Below are positions 10,046 to 17,448 of a DNA stretch of 64,000 bases, in pieces. How positions within the stretch are numbered: position 1 is the first letter of the stretch; each line of letters opens with the position of its first letter. This DNA is from Igneacidithiobacillus sp041146875. GTDB taxonomy: Bacteria; Pseudomonadota; Gammaproteobacteria; Acidithiobacillales; Acidithiobacillaceae. Location of the stretch: positions 62,001-126,000 of the forward strand of contig NZ_JBFRXP010000001.1 of NCBI RefSeq assembly GCF_041146875.1, given 5' to 3'. The notes under the pieces were generated by a model. It saw nothing but the letters and a program-made list of their open reading frames with translations. It was not told where the DNA came from and searched no databases. Made by a program: the position numbers and the translations under genes.

Positions 10046-10603
10046 TTAGCCCGACGCTTTCTTATGCAAAATTGTGGCGATACGCCGCAAGCGTTCGAGC
10101 GGGTCTTGGAGCAGGAGTAGTTGCTGTTTTTCTGTCGCCCGGATGGGCAAGGCCTGCGCCAGAACCATGCTCGCACGGCTGGCATCCAGATTCCCGGCAT
10201 TGGGGTCTTCGGTAATCTGTTGCAGGATTGGTTTCAGCCAGTCATGTTCAAAGGCGATGGGAAGTGTTGGTTCCTCCGGCCAGAGATGAATCCGCGCCAC
10301 GGTAACGTCGTGGGCGTGCTGCCATTCCTGCACGGTAAAGCGCTGCATACCCTCGATGTCGAGGAGCAGCAAGCCGTTTTCGCTGTTCCAGTCGATGATT
10401 TTTGCTAAGGTACCGACCTGTACCGGCGCCGCATCGGCTTCTGCCAGGCAGATACCGAAGGGTTTGCCGCTGCGCATGGAGCGGCTGACCATGTCGAAAT
10501 AGCGCGGCTCAAAGATCCGCAGTCCCAAACGGGCATTGGGAAAAAGCACCGAACTGAGTAAAAATAGGTCGTACCATTCTTGCGCATCGCCCTGCGCCGT
10601 CAT
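10046..10603 (-). CDS. Lon N-terminal (substrate-binding) domain protein
   Basis: Stand-alone protein of about 185 residues consisting of the PUA-like Lon substrate-binding domain, with no ATPase or protease part. Recognisable: LFLLSSVLFPNARLGLRIFE then RYFDMV and the FGICLAE strand. Function of such proteins is not established; a role in recognising or binding proteins is inferred from Lon. I start it at ATG 10603 (MTAQGDAQ), preceded by AGGGG at 6 nt spacing; an ATG at 10624 is also in frame. The start faces hemW with only 22 bp between the two start codons, so each promoter must overlap the other gene. Confidence 0.82.
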   Translation of the reverse strand: MTAQGDAQEWYDLFLLSSVLFPNARLGLRIFEPRYFDMVSRSMRSGKPFGICLAEADAAPVQVGTLAKIIDWNSENGLLLLDIEGMQRFTVQEWQHAHDVTVARIHLWPEEPTLPIAFEHDWLKPILQQITEDPNAGNLDASRASMVLAQALPIRATEKQQLLLLQDPLERLRRIATILHKKASG

Positions 10604-10625
10604 TGTCTGCCCCTGTGAAGCCATT

Positions 10626-11822
10626 ATGCCTGAACTTAGTGTAGCGCCCCTTTCGTTGTATGTGCATCTACCCTGGTGCAAGGCCAAGTGCCCCTACTGC
10701 GATTTCAACTCCTATGCCGCCACGGAGTTCCCCGCCGCGCGTTATGTTGATGCCTTGATAGCCGATTTAGAGCGCGAGTTGCCGCGCGTCTGGGGACGGC
10801 AAGTACACAGTATCTTTTTTGGTGGTGGCACGCCAAGCCTGTTTCCGCCAGCCGAGCTTGATCGTCTGCTATCTGCGATACGTGCACGCCTACGCCTGGC
10901 GCCACAGGTGGAAATCAGTCTCGAGGCCAATCCTGGCGCCGTGGATGCGGCGGCCTTTCAGGGGTTTTATGACGCCGGAATCAACCGACTATCTCTCGGA
11001 GTACAGTCCTTTGATGACGGTTTCTTGCAGGCCTTGGGGCGGATTCACGACGCCCGCGCCGCGCATTTGGCTATTGAGGCCTTGCAGAAGGCCGGTTTCG
11101 ACAACTGGAATCTGGACCTGATCTTCGCCCTCCCGGCCCAGGACCTCGCCGCGGCACAGCGCGACGTGCAGGCGGCGCTGGCGCATCAACCGCCGCATTT
11201 GTCCTTGTATCAACTGACCCTGGAGCCGGGCACCCCCTTTGCCAGCCAAATACCGGCACAGTTACCCGATGCCGATAGCGCGGCAGAAATGGAAGAAAAT
11301 TTGCGCAATGCGCTGGCAGACGCAGGCTTGCAACGCTATGAGGTGTCGGCGCATGCGCGGGCCGGGCGGCAATGTAGACACAATAGAAACTACTGGCTGT
11401 ACGGCGATTACCTTGGTATTGGCGCTGGCGCGCATGGGAAAATTACCCTGGCGGGGCAGGGGATTTGGCGCAGCCGTAAGGCACCGCGTCCGGAAAGCTA
11501 CATGGAGGCAGCCCTCAAAGCCAAGGATAGTCTGGGTGAGGGGCAGTGGGTGCCGCCAGCAGAGAGACCTTTCGAGTTCTTTCTGAATGCACTGCGTTTG
11601 CTGGAAGGTTTTGACGAGCAGCTCTTTGAGGAGCGCACTGGGGTCAGCTTTTTATTGGTAGAGGCGCGTCTGCGCCGTGCACTACAGGATGGTTTGTTGC
11701 AAAGAGAAGGGCGCCATTGGCGCCCCACACCGCTCGGACTGAACTGGCTGAATCAACTGTGCCGCCAGTTTCTGCCCGAAACGGGCAAAACTCAGTCGCG
11801 GCCCATCGCCTCGGCCTCGTGA
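10626..11822 (+). CDS. hemW: Radical SAM heme chaperone HemW
   Basis: Radical SAM protein of the HemN/HemW family; HemW binds heme and delivers it to respiratory proteins. The cluster motif CKAKCPYCDF is at residues 18-27 (Cx3Cx2C). The residue after the third cysteine pair is Phe, not the extra Cys of true HemN, which supports HemW. FFGGGTPSLF is the SAM-binding glycine motif. Length 398 is normal. The start is ATG 10626 (MPELSVAPLSLYVHLP); upstream in-frame codons run back through the divergent Lon-domain gene and are not believable. Its 3' end overlaps the convergent EncFtn gene by 31 bp. Confidence 0.93.
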   Translation: MPELSVAPLSLYVHLPWCKAKCPYCDFNSYAATEFPAARYVDALIADLERELPRVWGRQVHSIFFGGGTPSLFPPAELDRLLSAIRARLRLAPQVEISLEANPGAVDAAAFQGFYDAGINRLSLGVQSFDDGFLQALGRIHDARAAHLAIEALQKAGFDNWNLDLIFALPAQDLAAAQRDVQAALAHQPPHLSLYQLTLEPGTPFASQIPAQLPDADSAAEMEENLRNALADAGLQRYEVSAHARAGRQCRHNRNYWLYGDYLGIGAGAHGKITLAGQGIWRSRKAPRPESYMEAALKAKDSLGEGQWVPPAERPFEFFLNALRLLEGFDEQLFEERTGVSFLLVEARLRRALQDGLLQREGRHWRPTPLGLNWLNQLCRQFLPETGKTQSRPIASAS

Positions 11823-12103
11823 CCGGTGATGGAACCCTCGGTAAAGAGATATTCTCGCAGCTCCTTGTCCAGACGCGGCAGCTTGCGCCGCAACCATTCC
11901 AGTACCATGGCGGCATGCTCGATTTCCTCATCGCGATTGTGTTCCATGACTGCCTTCAGTTTGGTGTCTTGGCAGGCGTCGGCGCGCTGCTGGTACCAAT
12001 CTACCGCTTCAAACTCCTCCATTAGAGAAATGATGGCGCGGTGGATATCCAGTGTATCCGGGCTCAGCTTGTCCAAGGGTTCGTGCAGGCCTTCGTGTGC
12101 CAT
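11792..12103 (-). CDS. EncFtn-family encapsulated-ferritin-like protein without encapsulin partner
   Basis: Small (103 aa) two-helix ferritin-like protein of the EncFtn type, which oxidises and mineralises iron inside encapsulin nanocompartments in Rhodospirillum rubrum. From memory of that protein, the metal ligands correspond here to Glu29/Glu30/Glu32, Trp36, Glu60 and His63, all present in MEEFEAVDWY and NRDEEIEHAAMVLEW. The family hallmark LFTEGSIT follows. Start ATG 12103 has GGAG about 7 nt upstream. The protein ends EAEAMGRD and shows no C-terminal encapsulation peptide of the LTVGSLR kind. No encapsulin shell gene lies within the window; neighbours are hemW and a pseudouridine synthase. 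It may act unencapsulated, or the shell may lie elsewhere. Confidence 0.85.
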   Translation of the reverse strand: MAHEGLHEPLDKLSPDTLDIHRAIISLMEEFEAVDWYQQRADACQDTKLKAVMEHNRDEEIEHAAMVLEWLRRKLPRLDKELREYLFTEGSITGHEAEAMGRD

Positions 12104-12129
12104 GAGGAATCTCCGTCGGGTATCAGGGA

Positions 12130-12897
12130 ATGTCCCAAAAGCATAGCCGAGGGCCGCAGCCAGCGCCAGCGCGCCGCTTTGGCTTGGCACGGATCCTGTC
12201 CAAACGCGGACTGTGTTCGCGCACCGTGGCGGCACAATGGGTTCGCGCGGGCAGGGTGACAGTGGCCGGCAAGATCATTACGGATCCCGAGCAGGGCTTC
12301 CCGCTGGATCAGGCCGCCATTGCCATCGATAGGCACCTCGTTACCTCCAATGAACGCCGCGTCATCGTGCTCCACAAGCCGCGCGCTTGTCTGGTGACGC
12401 GTAGCGACGACCAGGGGCGTCAGACCATCTACGAGCTTTTGCCGCAGGATCAATGGCTGGCGCCCATTGGTCGCCTGGATCAGGCCAGCAGTGGCCTCCT
12501 CTTGTTGTCCAATGATCCGGCTTGGGCGCAGACCTTACTCGATCCAGATAGCCATGTACCCAAGCGCTATCACGTGCAAATCCGTCCACCTCTGGGCGCA
12601 GAGCAGGTTGCCACGCTTGCAGCAGGCCCGGTGATTGATGGCATACCGGCTCGGCCCATGAAAATTACGGAAATCCGCTGTGGCGGCAAGACCCAGTGGC
12701 TGGAATTTACGCTGACTGAGGGGCGCAACCGTCAGATTCGTCGTTTACTGGCCAGCCAGGGCTGCGCGGTATTACGGCTGATTCGTGTTGCCATCGGTCC
12801 ACTCGAGCTCGGCGCTCTGCGGCCTGGGGAATGGCGTGAGCTTTCCTTGCGAGAGATGGGCGCGTTGCACGCAAGTGATTCCGAAAACGAGGATTGA
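12130..12897 (+). CDS. RsuA/RluB/RluE-family rRNA pseudouridine synthase
   Basis: Isomerises specific uridines of rRNA. An N-terminal S4-type RNA-binding domain (LARILSKRGLCSRTVAAQWV, about residues 19-65) is followed by the catalytic domain. The catalytic Asp is in GRLDQASSGLLLLSND, and EGRNRQIRRL is the C-terminal family motif. The 255-residue length fits RsuA, RluB or RluE. The exact rRNA target cannot be told apart without alignment. The gene starts 26 bp from the divergent EncFtn start and reads toward tRNA-Arg. Confidence 0.9.
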   Translation: MSQKHSRGPQPAPARRFGLARILSKRGLCSRTVAAQWVRAGRVTVAGKIITDPEQGFPLDQAAIAIDRHLVTSNERRVIVLHKPRACLVTRSDDQGRQTIYELLPQDQWLAPIGRLDQASSGLLLLSNDPAWAQTLLDPDSHVPKRYHVQIRPPLGAEQVATLAAGPVIDGIPARPMKITEIRCGGKTQWLEFTLTEGRNRQIRRLLASQGCAVLRLIRVAIGPLELGALRPGEWRELSLREMGALHASDSENED

Positions 12898-12934
12898 CTC
12901 CCCTCGGCAGGATGAGTATTCTTCGCCCATCGCA

Positions 12935-13011
12935 GCGCTCGTAGCTCAGCTGGATAGAGCAACTGGCTACGAACCAGTAGGTCGGGAGTTCGACTCTCTC
13001 CGAGCGCACCA
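12935..13011 (+). tRNA. tRNA-Arg (anticodon ACG), CCA encoded
   Basis: A 77-nt cloverleaf. Acceptor GCGCTCG pairs with CGAGCGC; the D-arm is GCTC...GAGC. The anticodon stem ACTGG/CCAGT holds loop CTACGAA, giving anticodon ACG. The T-arm is GGGAG-TTCGACT-CTCTC, and the 3' ACCA is encoded. It is followed at once by a rho-independent terminator. Confidence 0.96.
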
Positions 13012-13019
13012 TAATAAAC

Positions 13020-13055
13020 AGGTACTTAGCAGAAAAAGCTAGGTGCCTTTTTTAT
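13020..13055 (+). terminator. Rho-independent terminator of tRNA-Arg(ACG)
   Basis: Stem GGTACTTAGC / GCTAGGTGCC (two G-U pairs) with loop AGAAAAA, followed by a run of T starting at 13048. It begins 9 nt after the tRNA 3' end and also lies just beyond the 3' end of the convergent wbaP-like gene. Confidence 0.85.
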
Positions 13056-13064
13056 TGTCACGCC

Positions 13065-14543
13065 TCAATACGCCCCATCCCGTCCAAACACCACCTTTAC
13101 CGTGCGCAGCAAGATGACGATGTCGTACCACAGGGACCAGTTTTTGACATACCAGGCGTCGAGGTTGGCACGCTCATGAAAAGTGGTTTCCGAACGACCG
13201 CTTACCTGCCAGAGGCCAGTAATGCCAGGGCGTACTTTTTGGTACAAGCCAAGGGTATCACCATAGCGTTGCACTTCGCGCGCGAGCAACGGGCGCGGCC
13301 CAACTAGGCTCATCTCCCCACGTAATACATTGAATAACTGCGGAAGCTCATCCAAGCTCGTGCGCCGCAAATAGCGCCCGATCCTGGTGACGCGGGGATC
13401 ATTGCGCAGTTTGTAATTCCGTTGATATTCGGCGGCTATCGCCGGATTTTCGTGCAGGTATTTGGCAAGGCGCGCTTCGGCATCGTGCACCATGCTGCGA
13501 AACTTGAGGCAGGGAAAAGGCCGCCCAAAGCGCCCCTCGCGCTCCTGTATAAAGAAGACCGGGCCGGCATCCTCGGCACGAATCCGCCAAGCCAGTAGCA
13601 GAAAAACCGGAGCTAATACCAGCAGCAAGAGCGAAGCGGTGAGCAAGTCAAAAAGCCGTTTGATGAGGCGGGGTCCGGGCCGTCCCAGGTTATCGCGCAC
13701 CCGCAGCATCAGCACTTCATGGCTAAAAAAATGCATCAGCTCCAGCCCAAACAGTGGCAATCCCCGCAGGGGCGGGGCAATGGCAAGATTGGGATAATGC
13801 AGGCTCAGCGTGCGCAAGAGCCGCTCGTTGGCATACCACTGCTCCTGATCCAGGGCCAGCACCACTTGCGGGTTGCCAAGGCCCGCCAGACCGGCCAAAG
13901 GATCGGCACCCAGGCTCTGCACCGGCACTCCGTCGGCAAAGGACAGGTGCTCTGCCATCGGTTCGCTGTCCGGCAGTAAAATCCAGCGCACCTGTAGCCC
14001 CAACGCACGATCACTGTGCAGGGCACGTAGGGCCTCGCGCGCATTGTCACCAGCCCCGATCAGTGCCACCGGCCGACTCCACAGCCCCAGATGTATCAGC
14101 ACCGCCCGCAGCCCACGGCGGAACAGCGGTACCAGCAGCAGCGCCAGCAGCCAAGTGGAAAACAGCCAAAGCCGCGACAAGGGCCACTTACCGCTAAAGG
14201 CAATGCCCGCGTTTACCGCCAATAGCAAGGTGAAAACCCCCAAAATGTCGCCAAACTCGTCCCAAAACACCTTTCTACGGGCGTAGTGCCCCTTCACCAG
14301 AAAAACGGTGATGGCAATGGCCGCCAGCAGCAAAAACAGCAGCAGGTTGATTTCTGCCGCACTGCCCCACCAAGTAGCGAGCACAGTGAAGGGGTTGCGG
14401 CCATAGTACACGGCGTGGGAGAGGCGGCTAAAATAAAAGGCCGCAAAAAATGCCACGGCATCCCCCAACATCAGGGAGTAGGGCACCCAGCGTTGCCAGC
14501 CGATGGTGGTTTTCCTTGTTTGCATGGGGTTATCGCAGGTCAT
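13065..14543 (-). CDS. WbaP-type undecaprenyl-phosphate sugar-1-phosphate transferase
   Basis: Polyisoprenyl-phosphate hexose-1-phosphate transferase that starts polysaccharide repeat synthesis by loading the first sugar phosphate on undecaprenyl phosphate. The N-terminal half has about four to five membrane helices and a CoA-binding-like soluble loop (PVALIGAGDNAREAL). The C-terminal catalytic domain begins after another hydrophobic hairpin (LLTASLLLLVLAPVFLLLAW) and shows KFRSM, TRIGRYLRRTSLDELPQ, MSLVGPRPL and RPGITGLWQVSGRS. At 492 residues it is full-length WbaP/WcaJ-like. The sugar (Gal-1-P or Glc-1-P in known members) is not deducible. It is monocistronic and separated from the other polysaccharide genes by about 7 kb of TA genes and an IS. 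Confidence 0.92.
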   Translation of the reverse strand: MTCDNPMQTRKTTIGWQRWVPYSLMLGDAVAFFAAFYFSRLSHAVYYGRNPFTVLATWWGSAAEINLLLFLLLAAIAITVFLVKGHYARRKVFWDEFGDILGVFTLLLAVNAGIAFSGKWPLSRLWLFSTWLLALLLVPLFRRGLRAVLIHLGLWSRPVALIGAGDNAREALRALHSDRALGLQVRWILLPDSEPMAEHLSFADGVPVQSLGADPLAGLAGLGNPQVVLALDQEQWYANERLLRTLSLHYPNLAIAPPLRGLPLFGLELMHFFSHEVLMLRVRDNLGRPGPRLIKRLFDLLTASLLLLVLAPVFLLLAWRIRAEDAGPVFFIQEREGRFGRPFPCLKFRSMVHDAEARLAKYLHENPAIAAEYQRNYKLRNDPRVTRIGRYLRRTSLDELPQLFNVLRGEMSLVGPRPLLAREVQRYGDTLGLYQKVRPGITGLWQVSGRSETTFHERANLDAWYVKNWSLWYDIVILLRTVKVVFGRDGAY

Positions 14544-14647
14544 CGCCGTCCATTGCTGCGCTACGGTAGCATGAAGCGCGCCCCCGCGCGATTTCCGGAT
14601 CGGACCGGCGGCTTTTTTGGCGTAACCGCTAACCGATCGGTGTCCTT

Positions 14648-14869
14648 CTATTTTCGGTACACCTCTCGGCGGTTACCCATACGCACGACCAGAATACGCA
14701 AGGCTTTATCCTCAATGCTGACGATGATTTGCCAATCAACTACGCGGTACTTCCAGAAGTCTCCCAGCTTGGAGCCTTTGAGCGCTTCGCCAATGCTGCG
14801 CGGATCGTCTAAAAGGGCGACGCGCTCTCGCAAAAAAGCCGTGATGCGTTTGGCGACGGTCTTATCCAG
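14648..14869 (-). pseudogene. RelE/ParE-type toxin, 5'-truncated remnant
   Basis: The frame reads LDKTVAKRITAFLRERVALL, then DDPRSIGEALKG and LGDFWKYRVVDWQIIV, ending VVRMGNRREVYRK: the middle and C-terminal parts of a RelE/ParE toxin, including the usual basic tail. The N-terminal strand and helix that normally precede (about 15-20 residues) are absent; the recognisable part begins 2 nt after the stop of the PIN gene. No ATG is available. A TTG at 14833 would give only 61 residues. I call it a remnant left when the PIN module landed upstream. Expression by translational coupling is possible but unlikely. Confidence 0.75.
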
Positions 14870-14871
14870 CG

Positions 14872-15258
14872 TTAAATTTTGAGGATAGAGTCGCTGTAGA
14901 GCGCCACGATTGGATCGTGGGTCATCAGCCGCATGGGTTCGACTAGCGCCTGAGCCACCAGAATGCGGTCGAAAGGGTCTTGGTGATGCGGAGCCAACTC
15001 CTCGACTGCCATGGTGTGCTCGACCGAGACCGCCAGAAAAAGATAGCCCGAGGCACGGAAGTAGCGCTCCGCGTCATGGCCGGACACCGGCATATCTCCC
15101 CGACGCAGCGCGTATTTGATAGCCATTTCCCACACACTGGCTGCACTGATCCAGACGGTCGTCTTTGTGGACTGGATCAGTTCCCTGGCCTTCGGCGGCA
15201 GTTTTGGGCTGTCGGTAATCGCCCACAGGGCAACGTGGGTATCGAGCAGGAGATTCAG
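14872..15258 (-). CDS. PIN-domain (VapC-type) toxin with non-ATG start
   Basis: PIN-fold ribonuclease toxin of 128 residues in the frame LNLLLDTHVALWAITDSPKL through LYSDSILKI. The metal-binding acidic set is visible: Asp in LLLDTH, Glu in SVWEMAIK, Asp in DPFDRILVAQ and Asp in THDP. The natural start overlaps the antitoxin stop. Where relatives have ATGA, this copy has CTGA, so translation must begin at CTG 15258 or at a much later ATG (15135) that would delete the first catalytic Asp. The module may therefore be silenced or poorly expressed. Its partner is the Phd/YefM gene directly upstream. Confidence 0.8.
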   Translation of the reverse strand: MNLLLDTHVALWAITDSPKLPPKARELIQSTKTTVWISAASVWEMAIKYALRRGDMPVSGHDAERYFRASGYLFLAVSVEHTMAVEELAPHHQDPFDRILVAQALVEPMRLMTHDPIVALYSDSILKI

Positions 15259-15503
15259 GCTTCTGCTCCCCCCAGGAACAACCGGGCTACTTCCTCGTTG
15301 TGCGCGTCGATGCTGTCAGGCACCACAAAGAGGCCCTTGGCAATCCCGACACGCGGCCCCACCGAAACGGCATCCAGGGGGACAAGCTTGGCAGCCGGGC
15401 GACCATTGCGGGCGATGATAATCTCACGCTCCCGGCCTTGTTCAATGGCTTCCACCAAGCGCGATAGCGAAGATTTGGCTTGCAACATATTGACGAATGG
15501 CAT
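15255..15503 (-). CDS. Phd/YefM-family antitoxin
   Basis: An 82-residue DNA-binding antitoxin. The N-terminus MPFVNMLQAKSSLSRLVEAI is the Phd/YefM fold, with the ARNGRPAAKLVPL strand and a C-terminal toxin-wrapping tail. AGGAAA lies 7 nt before the ATG. The stop overlaps the CTG of the PIN gene (CTGA). Such antitoxins usually repress their own operon. Confidence 0.87.
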   Translation of the reverse strand: MPFVNMLQAKSSLSRLVEAIEQGREREIIIARNGRPAAKLVPLDAVSVGPRVGIAKGLFVVPDSIDAHNEEVARLFLGGAEA

Positions 15504-15561
15504 GGCGCATTTCCTGAAACGATTTGAGCTAGTCTAGTCTGGCTAAGTTTAGGACGCAAGC

Positions 15562-15626
15562 CGTTAGCCCCCTCTGTTAGCCCCCTCTGTTAGCCCCCTC
15601 TGTTAGCCCCCTCTGTTAGCCCCCTC
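15562..15626. repeat. Five tandem 13-bp repeats (TGTTAGCCCCCTC)
   Basis: Five head-to-tail copies of a 13-bp unit; the first has C in place of the initial T. They lie in the 167-bp space between a Phd-PIN module and a VapBC module. The first 10 bases match the left tip of the insertion sequence at 19442 (TGTTAGCCCC). Purpose unknown; slippage-prone. Confidence 0.95.
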
Positions 15627-15670
15627 AGCCTGACTGCGAATCTCTGCTGCAGGAGGATGCCCCAGCCCAA

Positions 15671-16075
15671 TCACACTTCCAGCCAATCCAGAACACGTAA
15701 TCCAGGAACCCGCGCGAACTCCCGCAAATTGTTGGTCACCACAACCAGCCCCAGGCTGCGGGCATGGCCGGCAATCATCTGGTCGTAGGGACCGATGGGG
15801 GTACCGAGCCTAGCCAATTCCGCCCGTATCTGCCCCGTATGTTTGGCCGCCTCGCTGCCGTAATCCAACAGTTCCAGTCGGGCCGCAAAACCCTCAATTT
15901 CTGCGAGATTACGCTCTGGTGCCTGGGATTTTTCCGCACCGTAGACCAGCTCCATCCAGGTCACGGTACTGATAGCCATCTGTCCATGATGCCGCCGGAA
16001 CTGCTCACGAATCTCCGTTGGCTTGTTTTTGATGGTAAAGATGCAGATGTTGGTGTCGAGCAGATAGTTGATCAC
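15671..16075 (-). CDS. vapC: VapC-type PIN ribonuclease toxin
   Basis: A 134-residue toxin of the VapC tRNA/RNA-cleaving PIN family. Acidic residues are seen in LLDTNICIF, TVTWMELVYG and IGPYDQMIAGHA, followed by VTNNLREFARVPGL typical of the tRNA(fMet)-cleaving subgroup. The start is GTG at 16075, overlapping the vapB stop (GTGA). It forms a two-gene unit with vapB just upstream. Confidence 0.92.
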   Translation of the reverse strand: MINYLLDTNICIFTIKNKPTEIREQFRRHHGQMAISTVTWMELVYGAEKSQAPERNLAEIEGFAARLELLDYGSEAAKHTGQIRAELARLGTPIGPYDQMIAGHARSLGLVVVTNNLREFARVPGLRVLDWLEV

Positions 16076-16302
16076 CAGCTATCTCGTACTTGTTCGGCCG
16101 CTTGCTCCCGGATCTCCATGAAGTCGTCGCTGACACCGGCCCCGTCAAACCAACTGTCCCAAGACTCACCGGCTGGCATCAGTATCCGCATACGGCCAAT
16201 AGCCAGCACATCCACGCGCTTCACGTCTGCCGGGAACGCTATGGCCTTGGGCAGGCGTACCGCTTGGCTGCGGTTGATCTGAAAAACTGTCGCTTGTTCC
16301 AT
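16072..16302 (-). CDS. vapB: VapB-type antitoxin (AbrB/MazE-like)
   Basis: A 76-residue antitoxin. The swapped-hairpin DNA-binding part is VFQINRSQAVRLPKAIAFP, and the Trp-rich C-terminus (GESWDSWFDG) is typical for wrapping VapC. ATG 16302 is chosen because a GGGGG run lies 5 nt before it; the longer frame to 16410 has no support. Overlaps vapC by 4 bp. Confidence 0.9.
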   Translation of the reverse strand: MEQATVFQINRSQAVRLPKAIAFPADVKRVDVLAIGRMRILMPAGESWDSWFDGAGVSDDFMEIREQAAEQVRDSW

Positions 16303-16456
16303 GAAGGCCCCCAAATCGTATATGGCAAAAGGATATCCATCGTTGCATTCCCTGTCTACCCCACACCCCCGCCAAGTGATCGCCATCACCCGCCGAAGCA
16401 CCGCCGCCAACTTCGGGCCGGAAGCGCGGGTGGGGCTGTTTGGCTCGCAGTTCTCG

Positions 16457-16849
16457 TCACACCCAGTTTTCGATCTGCAAGTTAGGCACTCGCGAGAATT
16501 CCTGGGTGTTGTTGGTCACCAATGTTGCATCCAGGGCCAAGGCATGGGCGGCAATCATCGTATCCAGTGCCCCAATCGGGCGGCCCAGGCGCTCCAGCTC
16601 TGTGCGTAGCCGTGCATAGTGCCACATCACTGAGACGTCGAAGGGCAAAACCTCCAAGGGGGTCAAGAACATCTCCAGTGCCCGCTGATTCCGAGCGGAG
16701 GCGCTTTTGCTTACCCCAAAGGCCAATTCACAAGCCGTAATGGTGGAAATGGCCAGCGTCCCCGGAGTGTGCTCCCGAAACCGGGCTAAAACGTGGGGTG
16801 GTCGGACATTGATGACATAGATGCAGATGTTCGTATCCAGCAGCCGCAT
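16457..16849 (-). CDS. vapC: Second VapC-type PIN ribonuclease toxin
   Basis: A 130-residue PIN toxin: MRLLDTNICIYVI, then Glu in ACELAFGVSKS, Asp in IGALDTMIAAHAL and the TNNTQEFSRVPNL tail. It is clearly paralogous to the vapC 800 bp away but diverged. It overlaps its vapB by 1 bp (TGATG). Confidence 0.92.
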   Translation of the reverse strand: MRLLDTNICIYVINVRPPHVLARFREHTPGTLAISTITACELAFGVSKSASARNQRALEMFLTPLEVLPFDVSVMWHYARLRTELERLGRPIGALDTMIAAHALALDATLVTNNTQEFSRVPNLQIENWV

Positions 16850-17085
16850 CAGTCGCCTGTAAGATTGGCTCTAACCTGGTAATCAGGCTGTGCACGTTCC
16901 AAGACAAATCCTGGCTCAAATTCGGCGAGCCCAGCCTCAAGCATATCCCAGGAACGGTCCATGGGCAGCAGCAGGACACCCGCACCGAAGTGACGGACGA
17001 TGACTTCCTCTCCAGAAAATCGGTAGGGTTTGGGCAGGCGTACTGCCTGGCTGCGCCCTGACTGAAAAAGGCGAGCGGTATCCAT
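16849..17085 (-). CDS. vapB: Second VapB-type antitoxin
   Basis: A 78-residue AbrB-fold antitoxin. LFQSGRSQAVRLPKPYRF matches the DNA-binding hairpin and DRSWDMLEAGLAEF the C-terminal toxin-binding segment. GGAGGCTCCT precedes the ATG; the spacing is close but usable. Forms a bicistron with the vapC downstream. Confidence 0.9.
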   Translation of the reverse strand: MDTARLFQSGRSQAVRLPKPYRFSGEEVIVRHFGAGVLLLPMDRSWDMLEAGLAEFEPGFVLERAQPDYQVRANLTGD

Positions 17086-17125
17086 AGGAGCCTCCTCTCA
17101 GTGACAACTACCAATGGTAGTTATC

Positions 17126-17344
17126 ATGCAGGGAAAAGGCAATGCGGATCTCTTCCCCATGTCGCCGTAAGCGGGTCCAGGTGCTGCGCTGGGTTTGTTC
17201 CTGCTTGGCCCTCGGCAGGTGAGCAAAACCACCCTGGCACTGGCAGTAGAGATGCCATCACTATATCTGGATCTGGAATCAGGCGCAGACCAGGCAAAGT
17301 TACAGGAACCGGAACTCTTCTTAGGCGAACACCTAGACCGTTAG
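17126..17344 (+). pseudogene. Remnant of a P-loop ATPase of the DUF4143 type
   Basis: In the frame ending at the TAG of 17342-17344, the sequence reads LFLLGPRQVSKTTLALAVEM, then PSLYLDLES and LQEPELFLGEHLDR. This is the Walker-A region and first strands of the AAA+/DUF4143 family, which run 380-450 residues when intact. An in-frame stop (TAA, 17168-17170) separates it from the only upstream ATG at 17126. The protein stops just before the expected Walker B (VILDEIQ). It is truncated at the 3' end and broken at the 5' end. The 363-bp space between vapB and the Rpn gene holds nothing else recognisable. Confidence 0.7.
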
Positions 17345-17448
17345 TAGGCCCGGGTCAAGTGGGGTATTTGCGCGGATGCCGGTGGTGATTCAACCCCCAA
17401 GGCATCGCGGCTATACTCCCTCCCACACAAAAATGAGGGAGCGAAACA

